This document shows, one piece after another, positions 38,053-46,266 of a DNA stretch of 64,000 nt. The DNA comes from CAWFZT01 sp963820415 (GTDB lineage Bacteria > Chloroflexota > Anaerolineae > Anaerolineales > Anaerolineaceae): NCBI GenBank assembly GCA_963820415.1, contig CAWFZT010000004.1, positions 744,001 to 808,000 on the forward strand, read 5' to 3'. The notes beneath the pieces were generated by a model. That model was not told the DNA's origin, did no database searches, and saw only the letters and a list, made by a program, of their open reading frames with translations. How positions within the stretch are numbered: position 1 is the first letter of the stretch; each line of letters starts with the position of its first letter. The position numbers and the translations under genes were made by a program.

Positions 38053-39177
38053 AAATACGGCACAAGAAGAACCAATCCTGGCAAAGGAAGGTCAAGTAGA
38101 CCTTCCTGAAGGAGTTCCCCGTTAACTTCCCTTTACCTGTATATCTCTGGTTCGTGTAACCTGGCGTGCCGGCACTGCTGGATCGAACCAAATTATATAC
38201 CAGGTGGTAAAGGGGGACAATTTATGCCGTTGGATTTCGTTCGTAAAGCCATACAAGAAGGTTTTCCGCTTGGACTGAAATCAATAAAATTGACAGGTGG
38301 TGAGCCAACCCTTCATCCCCAATTCCATGAAATTGTAAAAATGATCGGTCATTTAGGTTTTAATATCCAAATAGAAACCAACGGCGTTTTGATTGACAGC
38401 GAACTGGCACATTTCATGAAGAATAATATTAATCATCTTTTCATCGCTGTTAGTATTGATGGTGCAGATTTGGCAACTCATGAATCCTTGCGTATGGTGA
38501 AAGGCAGTTTTAACGATGCGATTAATGGAATAAATAATTTGGTGAAAGTGGGTATTCACCCTCAGATGATATGTACATTATATAAAGGAAACTTTCATCA
38601 ATTAGAGGATATTGCCAAATTAGCAGATAAATTAGGTTGTAGTTCGGTTAAACTTAATCACATCCAACGAAGTGGTCGTGGTGAAACCTTGGCGGAAAAT
38701 GAAGGTCTTAAAGTCAAAGAATTGCTAGAAATTAATTCTTTTATTGAGAAAAAATTATCCCAATCTTTAGGTATTCCTATCATGTTAGATTTACCCCTTG
38801 CATTTCGTCCCCCACGTTATTTTCTCGATCAGAATTTAGGTCTTTGCAGAGTCCTTAATATATTAGGGATATTGGCAAATGGGGAAATATCTCTTTGTGG
38901 GATAGGTGTTACAGAGAAAGGATTGATTTTCGGACATATAATTAAGGATAATCTTGCTGATATTTGGTGCAATGCATCAGGAATAGAAAAATTACGGAAG
39001 TTGGTACCCTTTGGATTGGACGGTATTTGTAGTGAATGTATTCATCGCGATATTTGTCTTGGAAATTGTATTGCTAATTCTTTCAAATTATATGGTAAAA
39101 TAAATAGTAGTTATTATTTCTGCCATGAAGCTGAACAATCTAACTTATTTCCGAAATCAAGACGTAGGTTTAGTTGA
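38036..39177 (+). CDS. Radical SAM/SPASM peptide-modifying enzyme 2, frameshifted
   Basis: ATG 38036 lies within the last codons of enzyme 1. After VDLPEGVP one C is missing in the run at 38117-38120; correcting it gives PLTSLYLYISGSCNLACRHC and then WIEPNYIPGGKGG. The SAM cluster is C41-x3-C45-x2-C48, with the SAM-binding LTGGEPTLHP nearby. SPASM-type cysteines follow: GLCRVL, SLCGIG, then ICSECIHRDICLGNC and a terminal YFCHEA. About 380 residues. The CRHCWI motif and spacing resemble ScmF of SynChlorMet cassettes. From ~38220 on the DNA becomes AT-rich, unlike enzyme 1. Confidence 0.83.
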
Positions 39178-39225
39178 TCTGATAACACCTAATTGCGTTA
39201 TTAAATAAACAATTTGGGAGGAAAA

Positions 39226-39504
39226 ATGGGAAGGTTACATATTTATGAACATCCAATAGCGAGGGATCTTTCAGGTATGATCGCAAATGGTGGAAAGCCT
39301 AAACCACTAGCATCATGTCAATCTGGAGGAACTGTTTATGGTGCAAAGTCCTGCAAACCTTATGGTCTATCACCTAAAGGAAGTTCAGCAGATTGTAGTT
39401 CTGGTACTAGTGCGCTGGATTATCCTGGTTCTGGACGTTGTGTATCCGGTGACAATGCTTTAGCAAATGATTATTGTGGTAGTGGAGGAAATTTTAAAAA
39501 ATAA
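39226..39504 (+). CDS. Candidate ribosomal precursor peptide with five cysteines and four C-x-S-G motifs
   Basis: 92 residues, ATG 39226 with a strong GGGAGG (39216-39221). Residues 1-23 could be a leader ending in Gly-Gly (MIANGG). The rest has Cys at 31, 43, 57, 72 and 84, spaced 12-15 apart. Four of them start C-x-S-G (31-34, 57-60, 72-75, 84-87), and the segment is rich in Ser (12 of the next 70) and Gly with almost no hydrophobic core. It follows directly after the two radical SAM genes and is the obvious substrate candidate for thioether formation. No family recognised. A small structural protein remains possible. Confidence 0.7.
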   Translation: MGRLHIYEHPIARDLSGMIANGGKPKPLASCQSGGTVYGAKSCKPYGLSPKGSSADCSSGTSALDYPGSGRCVSGDNALANDYCGSGGNFKK

Positions 39505-39613
39505 TCTCGAATTTCCAGGTCGATATTACTTTTTTGCTTAGTTGTATATCAGGCAGGGTTAAGCGTAAAGAATTATTGTGCTAGAGATAATCACCGATCC
39601 CACAATATTATTT

Positions 39614-39638
39614 GACTGTTATTTTTTTTGTAACAGTC
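39614..39638. other. 8-bp hairpin in the gap after the peptide gene
   Basis: GACTGTTA (39614-39621) and TAACAGTC (39631-39638) are perfect inverted repeats around a T8G loop. It lies mid-gap (39505-39736, AT-rich, otherwise without recognisable content). It could reduce read-through so the peptide is made in excess over the downstream enzymes; no T run follows the stem. Confidence 0.45.
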
Positions 39639-39736
39639 TTCAAAAAATGTGTCGTAAGCAAATAAATATTTAGATTTATGAAAAGAATGGGGTTCAATTC
39701 ATTTTCTTAATTATGGATTAATAACGATTAATAATC

Positions 39737-40748
39737 ATGTCAATTATTACTAATCACCGTATTGCCGATATTTCTTTTTATACCAGAACTGATGTTTTTA
39801 TACCAGAAATCCATAATGTAAGGTTTTCCTTTTTTAATGATCAGATCGAAATGTGTGATGTATACCATTTTTTCCATGGTATAAATGACCATGATTTGGT
39901 TTTGTCACCTCTTACATCCTCAGAACGGGAAAGAATTGTAAGATGTAATATTCAGCATAATGTAAATCTCAGCACCACAACTTTCCCTCTTTTTATCTTT
40001 CCAAAAGATCGTCAACAATTAAAATTTTATAATCCTAATTCGCCAATAGATCTTCTTGATGTTCCCTTATTACGGTCAATCTTAGTACGTGAACGTTTAG
40101 AACAATGTAGTGATCACTTTGACGGAATATTCTTAATATTACACGCATGTACTGTGGAAATACGTGATTACGAAAAACACAGGATTGATATTTTTTATCT
40201 AAAGGCTTTCGAAAATAATTTACAGTTGGATTGGATGAGGACCTCAATTAATCGGTTATTCAGAACTTTTCATAAAGATTTTAATGCATTCATGGTTCAT
40301 AGTTCGGGTGTCATTCGAAGGGAAAAAGCAGTCCTTTTCCTGGCCCCAGATGGGGGCGGTAAAACGACTGTTGTTAGTGAAATGCCTTTTTATACGATAT
40401 TGGGGGATGACCAAATAATTATTCGAAGGCAGAACAATGAAATATTGGTACATTCTACTCCTTGGAACAAGATCGTAAAAGGTCCACTTTTCGGCCCCTC
40501 TTGGGGCGATTTTTTTGTTAGAAAAATCTGAGTTGTTTGAACTTACTCCTCTCACGTCACAAAAAGTTATTGAGTATCTGTGGAATGAGCATGTTTATTT
40601 TACTGATAAATTGCCCAAATCCAACCGGTTAGGTGCATTTAATTTACTTTGTGAAATAGTAAATCAAATCCCTTCTTATCGGATGCGAACACCACTCAAT
40701 GCTGTAAATTGGGCTGCAATTGATGCCTGTCTTAACCGTGATGGCTGA
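39737..40748 (+). CDS. HPr kinase-like P-loop protein, frameshifted
   Basis: ATG 39737. The N-terminal 180 residues are variable. Then His188 in FMVHSSGVIRREKAVLFLAP, the P-loop APDGGGKTT (203-211) and LGDDQIII (222-228), the layout of HprK C-terminal kinase domains. One extra base near 40500-40510 is needed to continue with IFLLEKSELFELTPLTSQKV to 40748, about 337 residues in all. HprK relatives act in RiPP pathways; ThcoK and PadeK phosphorylate a serine of lasso peptides. Here the Ser-rich candidate peptide next door could be the substrate. SynChlorMet cassettes also include such a protein. Confidence 0.75.
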
Positions 40749-41340
40749 AACTCGTATTTTTCGATTTTTCCAGGGTACAAGTATGGAAGGAACCTTTCAG
40801 CCGGGTGACCGATTGGAGGTAGTATGTGCTTCGTTGAATGAGCTGAAAGAAGGAGATGTTATCCTATTTCACGATCCTAAAACCGGCCATGAAATTGTTC
40901 ACCGTGTTGTTGGGTATGAAAGTAATGGTCCGACGAACTCGTGGAGATAGTAATTTTTTCATAGATACTTACCAGGTAACTTATGAAAATTTTCTGGGTC
41001 TAGTGACACATTATGAACGTGCCAGCCAGAGGCGGCGAGTGTTGAATGGCAAAGTGGGTTTATATTGGATTAATGTTTGCATTTACGGAAAATAATCTTC
41101 TGTTATTTAAGAATGATAGGAAAAAATTTCTACTGCCTATTCAGAAAAAACCGGATAGTACAATGGTTTTGGCGTCCAAATATAAAACAAATTACTTTAA
41201 CTTCGGGTGATAGTTTATTAATTAAATATTTACACAATGGACATACGGTAGCGCGCTGGTGGCCATCCAGACATTATTTTGAGTGTCGTAAACCCTACGA
41301 TCTGGTAATCCCTAACCCGGAAAAAAGCAAACAGACTTGA
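40741..41340 (+). CDS. Soluble S26-type (SipW/Sec11-like) signal-peptidase-like protein, frameshifted
   Basis: ATG 40741 overlaps the kinase stop. The nucleophile is in FQGTSMEGTFQPGD (Ser at about residue 13) and the second catalytic residue appears to be His in EIVHRVVG, where bacterial type I peptidases have Lys; this Ser/His form is typical of archaeal, ER and SipW enzymes. A frame change near 40930-40945 gives RGDSNFFIDTYQV, and another in an A4 run near 41088-41092 joins IIFCYLRMIGKNFYCLF to the end. No N-terminal membrane helix is visible, unlike secretory signal peptidases. Suggested role: leader removal from the cassette peptide. About 200 residues. Confidence 0.68.
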
Positions 41341-43154
41341 TGGAATGGTGGCAATACCTCAAACAAGGCCTGAAGCGCCAGGCGCCGCCGGATCGCCTTG
41401 CCGAGGAAAATAATAACCCTAAACGTGACAGGACAAATCTGAACAATCTGCTTCCTTTCGTCAGGCGTCACCTCCGCAAGGCGTTGGTGGGCGCCTTTTT
41501 AATTCTCATAAGCACTTTATTGGCCTTCCCGCAGCCATTGATCACGCGCTATCTGATCGATCATGTGATCCTGGGAAAACAACTAAATCAGTTATTCATT
41601 GTGGTATTGTTATTGGTCCTGGTCAAAGGTTTTTCCATGCTGGCGGGACCGCTGCAGAACTATTATTTCACCCGTTTCGAGCAGGACGTCATGGTGGACC
41701 TGCAAAGCGACCTGGTAAACCGCACCCTGCGCCTGCCCAAATCCTTCCTTGACGAGCAGCAAACCGGCTACCTTATGTCGCGGCTTGGATCGGACGTGCA
41801 GGGATTGCGCTGGTTCTTTTCAAGCACGCTGGTTTACCTGGCCACCAACGTCTTGCGTTTCTTCGGTGGGGTCATCTTCCTTTTTTACCTTGAGTGGCGA
41901 TTGGCATTGGTGACACTCGTGGCATTGCCGGGTATCGTCCTCGGGATGCAGTATTTTGGCAAACGCCTGCGCGCTCTCAATATGCACAGCATGGAAAAGG
42001 AAGGCAATTACTGGGAACGCCTGGAAGAAGCGCTTTCGGCCAGCTCTTTGATAAAATCCTTTTCCACAGAGGCAGAAGAACGCGAGCGGGTGACCTCCGA
42101 ATTGAAGGATATTCGCCAGATCACCATGGAAACTACTACCGTAAATGCTCTGGCGAATATTACCCTGGATATCTTACCCGACGTATCCCGGGCGTTGGTT
42201 CTGGTCCTGGGCGCCTACTGGATCATCCAGGGCAACTGGACGCTGGGATCCTTGCTGGCCTTTCAAAGCTACCTGGGATATGTGTTTGGCCCGGCTTATT
42301 CTCTGGCAAATGCCAATATCCAGCTTCAAAACGCCCTGGGGGCCTTGCAACGGGTTTCGGCTATCTATGACATTGTGCCGGAAGAACACGGCAAAGGGGT
42401 GGTGGCTGAACACTTGAAAGGGGATATTGAGTTCAGTCATGTATCTTTTTCGTATGACTCCAAGGATAAAGTACTGGAAGATATCTCATTCAAAATCCAT
42501 CCCGGGCAGCACGTGGCGATTGTCGGACCCAGCGGGGTGGGAAAGACGACCCTGGTCAGCCTGATCCTGCGTTTTTACCAACCCACCGCCGGTAAACTGC
42601 TGATGGATGGGCGGCCGGTCGAGGAGTACGAGCTGGCTTCGCTGCGGCGCAGGATAGGCTACGTTTCTCAAAGCGCCATGCTTCTGACGGGGACGATCCT
42701 CGATAATCTACGCTATGGCGATAACGACGCCAGCCAGGCGCAGATTGAACAGGCAGCCAGGGCAGCCGGAATTCACCAGTTCATTGCCAGCCTGCCGGAG
42801 GGATATTTATCGCTGGTAGGGGAACGTGGGGTGAATTTTTCGGAGGGGCAGAAACAGCGCCTCTCCATCGCCCGGGCGCTGGTCAAGAACCCGGATATCC
42901 TGGTCCTGGATGAGCCCACCGCCGCGCTGGACAGCATCACCGAAAAAACCATTTTTGATGCCTTGCCGCCTCTGGTACGGAATAAAACTCTGATCGTGGT
43001 AGCTCACAGGTTAGCGACTGTGCTGAAATCGGATAGTATCCTGGTGCTCAATGAGCACCACCTTGAGGCGGTAGGGACGCACCAGGAATTGATCAATTCG
43101 TGCAAATTCTATGGGGAACTGGTTTCAAACCAGGAAATTTTGGCCAGTTCGTAA
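41340..43154 (+). CDS. ABC exporter (fused membrane and ATPase domains)
   Basis: 604 residues; ATG 41340 overlaps the previous TGA. Six membrane helices in the N-terminal ~330 residues, then the ATPase: Walker A GPSGVGKTT, signature FSEGQ in place of LSGGQ, Walker B ILVLDEPTAALD, and the H-loop AHRLATV. There is no N-terminal C39 peptidase domain, so any leader must be cut by another enzyme, possibly the adjacent signal-peptidase-like protein. It is GC-rich, unlike the three genes before it. Position and coupling suggest export of the cassette's modified peptide. Confidence 0.85.
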   Translation: MEWWQYLKQGLKRQAPPDRLAEENNNPKRDRTNLNNLLPFVRRHLRKALVGAFLILISTLLAFPQPLITRYLIDHVILGKQLNQLFIVVLLLVLVKGFSMLAGPLQNYYFTRFEQDVMVDLQSDLVNRTLRLPKSFLDEQQTGYLMSRLGSDVQGLRWFFSSTLVYLATNVLRFFGGVIFLFYLEWRLALVTLVALPGIVLGMQYFGKRLRALNMHSMEKEGNYWERLEEALSASSLIKSFSTEAEERERVTSELKDIRQITMETTTVNALANITLDILPDVSRALVLVLGAYWIIQGNWTLGSLLAFQSYLGYVFGPAYSLANANIQLQNALGALQRVSAIYDIVPEEHGKGVVAEHLKGDIEFSHVSFSYDSKDKVLEDISFKIHPGQHVAIVGPSGVGKTTLVSLILRFYQPTAGKLLMDGRPVEEYELASLRRRIGYVSQSAMLLTGTILDNLRYGDNDASQAQIEQAARAAGIHQFIASLPEGYLSLVGERGVNFSEGQKQRLSIARALVKNPDILVLDEPTAALDSITEKTIFDALPPLVRNKTLIVVAHRLATVLKSDSILVLNEHHLEAVGTHQELINSCKFYGELVSNQEILASS

Positions 43155-43247
43155 TATCTTTGAGTATCAGAATATTACCTCATTTACCAACACCAAACCT
43201 AAAAATTACCTGGATCTTCTAATTGTTGAAAATCATAAATCCAATCG

Positions 43248-43256
43248 TGCTATAAT
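43248..43256 (+). promoter_or_regulatory. Extended -10 promoter element (TGCTATAAT)
   Basis: TG-C-TATAAT at 43248-43256 is a textbook extended -10, with a weak TTGAAA 19 bases upstream (43226-43231). It lies 55 bases before the GTG of the secreted six-cysteine protein. A near copy precedes its paralogue at 48797. Confidence 0.5.
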
Positions 43257-43310
43257 GGATTATCGTTCAAGCTCTTTCAGAATAATAAGAATATTGCATG
43301 GGAGGTAACG

Positions 43311-43912
43311 GTGAAAAAAGGAAGAATTTTCATAGTCATTCCTTTAATAGCATTCTTATTGACCATCGCAATGATGGGGGGACAATGGAGTTCCACTTCA
43401 GCAGCCGGTACTGTCCCTCACCTGGTGAAGAGACTGCTGTACCTGCTGCTGCATTATGCAATTCTTCCTCCATCGACGTAAGTCCGATAAAAAAAGGGGC
43501 GGCCGGCTGTTTACCCTGGGAAGCTTATATCCCATTGAATTCGGTTTGCACGGAAGGAATAGTGGTCGTATACGATCACAAGATTGTCGGCGATAATCCA
43601 CCGCCATTCTTCTGGAAAATGATCAATTATGGCGATGGGTTTGAGGTGCGATTCTTTGTTAAAGGTCTCCTGGCGAAGGATCCAGCCTGCGGGGATTACA
43701 ACGTGCGCTATTACTTGAATTCCTGGCAGCGCTCGGTTTTCGATAAGACTCCTGATGAAGAAGGAATTTACTATCTGGATCCGGCCACCAACTCCTGGCA
43801 GGACTGTAAAGCCACCCTGGATACCACCCTTAGCGTGCATGGGGTTTTGGTGTGCGCCATCAAGAACTGGGGCTTCTATGCCTTAGGGCATCCATCCATC
43901 TATAATAAGTAG
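43311..43912 (+). CDS. Secreted six-cysteine protein, copy A, frameshifted near the N-terminus
   Basis: GTG 43311 with GGGAGG at 43300-43305. A signal peptide (KKGRIFIVIPLIAFLLTIAM) is read first; near 43403-43412 one base is missing and the mature part continues in the next frame with EETAVPAAALCNSSS. Six Cys follow, in ALC, GCLPW, VCTEG, PACGDY, QDCKAT and LVCAIKNWG. About 200 residues. A paralogue at 48797 keeps all six Cys plus WKMINY, DKTPD and the C-terminal GF-ALGHPS. I recognise no domain. Probably a disulfide-stabilised extracellular protein. It lies right after the exporter and ends at a strong terminator. Confidence 0.72.
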
Positions 43913-43938
43913 TTTCGTTCAGCATGAAGGGCTTTTCT

Positions 43939-43967
43939 GTGTGGGGTGATCTCGAATCACCCCACAC
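43939..43967 (+). terminator. Rho-independent-type terminator
   Basis: A perfect 12-bp stem GTGTGGGGTGAT/ATCACCCCACAC (43939-43950 and 43956-43967) with a five-base loop CTCGA, followed by GTTTAT. Lies between copy A of the secreted protein and the DUF2723 gene. Confidence 0.8.
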
Positions 43968-43979
43968 GTTTATATCCAC

Positions 43980-45497
43980 GTGAAAAAAATAATCAATTCC
44001 AAATGGAAAAATTGGACAACCACCCTTCTTCTGGCGGTTGCATTGTTTGTTTTATATCTGACGGTTCTGCCTGACCACCTGGTAACGACCAATGACGGGG
44101 GAGATGGGGGAGATTTGCTCAGCGCCATGCTGACCCATGGCATACCCCACCCAACCGGATACCCAACCTATATGGTCTTGGGGCAACTATTCCTGAGAAT
44201 ACCCATCAGTACCCCCTATTTTCGGGTGGGGCTGCTTTCAACGCTTTCTTCAGCCTGCGCAGCAGGTTTATTATTCCTTTGGGTCACCACGGAGGTTGTA
44301 AGGGATCATAAACTGGGCTGGCTGGCTGGAATCATCAGCGCCCTGGCCTGGGGCACGGCTCCTTTGGTTTTTTCCCAGGCGGTTATCGTAGAAGTATACA
44401 GCCTGCAATCGTTATTACTTATGGTTAATTTATGGTGGATTTCTCTCCTGAGCCGGAGAAGCGAGTCACTCAAAAGCCAAGTCTGGCTCTCTTTATTGGC
44501 GTTAGCGGTTGGAATGTCTCTGGGCAACCACCTAACCATCCTTTTCCTGGCGCCGGTCTGGGTTTATTCCATGATCGTTTCTCGAAAGAGAGGAAATTCC
44601 TCAAGCTTTTTAATCTTACAAATTGCCCTTTTGCTGGCGGGTGGGTTGGTCTACCTGTATCTTCCTTACAGCGCCAGGAATTATCCACCGGTCAATTGGG
44701 GCAATCCGCAATCCTGGCCGGGGTTCTGGTGGGAAGTATCCGGCGAGGTTTACCAGGGGATGCTGTTCCAAATTCCATTCGTTTCACTCTTATCACGGAT
44801 AGAAGCTGCGGCCAGGCTGTTATTCGACCAATTCGGCATCCTGGGACTGGTCATTGGTTTGATTGGCGCGGTCATCTCAGAAAATATACAGAGTCCGGTA
44901 CGCTGGATGTTGGCATGGCTATTCTTCAGTTCCCTTATTTTTTCGCTTGGCTACAATACAAAAGATTCTTATCTTTATCTGATCCCATCTCTTACTGTCT
45001 TCAGTATCTGGTTGGGAATAGGGGCTATAGATCTCATTGATATCAAATGGCGTTCTTTGCCATTAGGTATTCTGGCTGGGTCGGCCTTGTTGTTATTTTT
45101 AATCGTCAGGATACCTTTTACCCGCCAAACCGTGGACACCCGCAAGGATGACCGGGCGGTTTTATATGCCGAAAATTATCTTAATTCAGCCCCGCAGAAT
45201 GCAATTCTCTTAACCAATGGAGATGAAGACACTTTTCCATTGTGGTATTACCATTTTGGTCTCAAGCAAAGGCTGGATATTCGCATCATCCTGCTCCCTT
45301 TGACGCAGTTTGTCTGGTACCAGGAGACCCTTCGCCACACTTACCCGGACCTGGTATTACCCCCTGATTTCGAGAGTTCATCCACTGCTTGGGGAGACGC
45401 AATTTCCAGGCTGAATCCTGAAAGACCGTTATGTGAAAGCAGGCCGGATGCAAAGGCAAGCTATGGTGTGGCAGTATCCTGCCCAATGCCGAATTGA
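43980..45497 (+). CDS. DUF2723 membrane glycosyltransferase-like protein
   Basis: 505 residues from GTG 43980, with about 11 membrane helices. The conserved start region (NDGGDGGDLLSAMLTHGIPH followed by PTGYPTY) is the DUF2723 signature; the acidic residues on that first loop are in the position of the catalytic Asp of GT-C enzymes such as protein O-mannosyltransferases. It would use a polyprenyl-linked sugar at the outer membrane face. A Ser/Thr-rich surface protein is encoded next door on the other strand, a plausible acceptor. No damage seen. Confidence 0.83.
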   Translation: MKKIINSKWKNWTTTLLLAVALFVLYLTVLPDHLVTTNDGGDGGDLLSAMLTHGIPHPTGYPTYMVLGQLFLRIPISTPYFRVGLLSTLSSACAAGLLFLWVTTEVVRDHKLGWLAGIISALAWGTAPLVFSQAVIVEVYSLQSLLLMVNLWWISLLSRRSESLKSQVWLSLLALAVGMSLGNHLTILFLAPVWVYSMIVSRKRGNSSSFLILQIALLLAGGLVYLYLPYSARNYPPVNWGNPQSWPGFWWEVSGEVYQGMLFQIPFVSLLSRIEAAARLLFDQFGILGLVIGLIGAVISENIQSPVRWMLAWLFFSSLIFSLGYNTKDSYLYLIPSLTVFSIWLGIGAIDLIDIKWRSLPLGILAGSALLLFLIVRIPFTRQTVDTRKDDRAVLYAENYLNSAPQNAILLTNGDEDTFPLWYYHFGLKQRLDIRIILLPLTQFVWYQETLRHTYPDLVLPPDFESSSTAWGDAISRLNPERPLCESRPDAKASYGVAVSCPMPN

Positions 45498-45500
45498 GAC

Positions 45501-46047
45501 CTATTCAGGCTTTGGTTTATTCTCATCCGTGGTTTTTGCTGGTCGCCTTCTTCTGATAAAAAAGAAGAAGATGAAAAGCAGGATGCCCACGATGATAAAT
45601 GAATAAACGCAATACAAGGAAGGATTTGAAGCCGGATTAGAGGAAAGGACAACCGGTATTAATTTTGTCACCGGTATCATGAATATGTTCTGGTGTAGCA
45701 GAGGTTGTTAATATTTGTTGATTGGCAGTATTTGTGCTGGTTGGGGCTGCCAGAGTATAACCTCCCGTCATTTCCGTCGCCTGGCTGGTTAATGTAGGAG
45801 TTTGCGTGGAAGTAATGAAACTCCCCGGTGCGTAAGCAGGTGTACTGGTAGAGGATTCGTTGCTATTATTTGACCCATTCGAGGATTTATGACCAGTTGG
45901 TCCAACGGTTGGCACCGTTTGTCCCGGTAAACTCGCCTGGGTGGGTTGAGCAGACATGGCCAAAACGAGAATCAAAGTTATCAGAATTATGGCGATAATA
46001 TTTTTATTTGTGGTTTTTTCCATCATAAAATAGTCTGATCGATGCAT
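45501..46047 (-). CDS. Ser/Thr-rich stalk protein with signal peptide and C-terminal membrane anchor, frameshifted
   Basis: Minus strand, start at ATG 46047 (46026 or 46023 also possible). Signal peptide (IIAIILITLILVLAMSAQPT), then ~90 residues dominated by Ser, Thr, Asn, Pro and Gly. Near 45660-45680 a frame change leads into NPSLYCVYSFIIVGILLFIF and RRRR, a membrane helix with basic stop-transfer tail, ending at 45501. The design is that of a cell-surface stalk whose Ser/Thr could be O-glycosylated. About 180 residues. No homologue recognised; assigned from composition and topology. Confidence 0.6.
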
Positions 46048-46149
46048 TACAACAGGCTTTTATAATCTGGCTGCAAGGAATACGGTAAGGATTATGGCAG
46101 GTTTCCAGAGATTTTCTTAATCGTGAATGGGTGTATTATAACAGAGTTC

Positions 46150-46176
46150 TTGAGAAAAGAGATTTTCCGATATAAT
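46150..46176 (+). promoter_or_regulatory. Candidate promoter of the second glycosidase-like gene
   Basis: TTGAGA (46150-46155) and TATAAT (46171-46176) with a 15-base spacer in the 219-base divergent gap (46048-46266). Roughly 90 bases before ATG 46267. The rest of the gap shows nothing recognisable. Confidence 0.4.
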
Positions 46177-46266
46177 AATCAAGTGATCATGGAACCTATC
46201 CAATGTATGTGACAACGGAATATTTATTCAGACGTTTTTACGTTTCGCTCAAGGTAATCCTGGGAG

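Noticed and set aside
39505..39736. A second precursor peptide gene in the gap after the Cys-rich peptide
   Set aside because: No short frame with a ribosome site or Cys pattern is visible; only an 8-bp hairpin stands out.
41340..43154. Peptidase-containing (C39) bacteriocin exporter
   Set aside because: The N-terminus lacks the Cys/His protease domain and goes straight to the membrane region.
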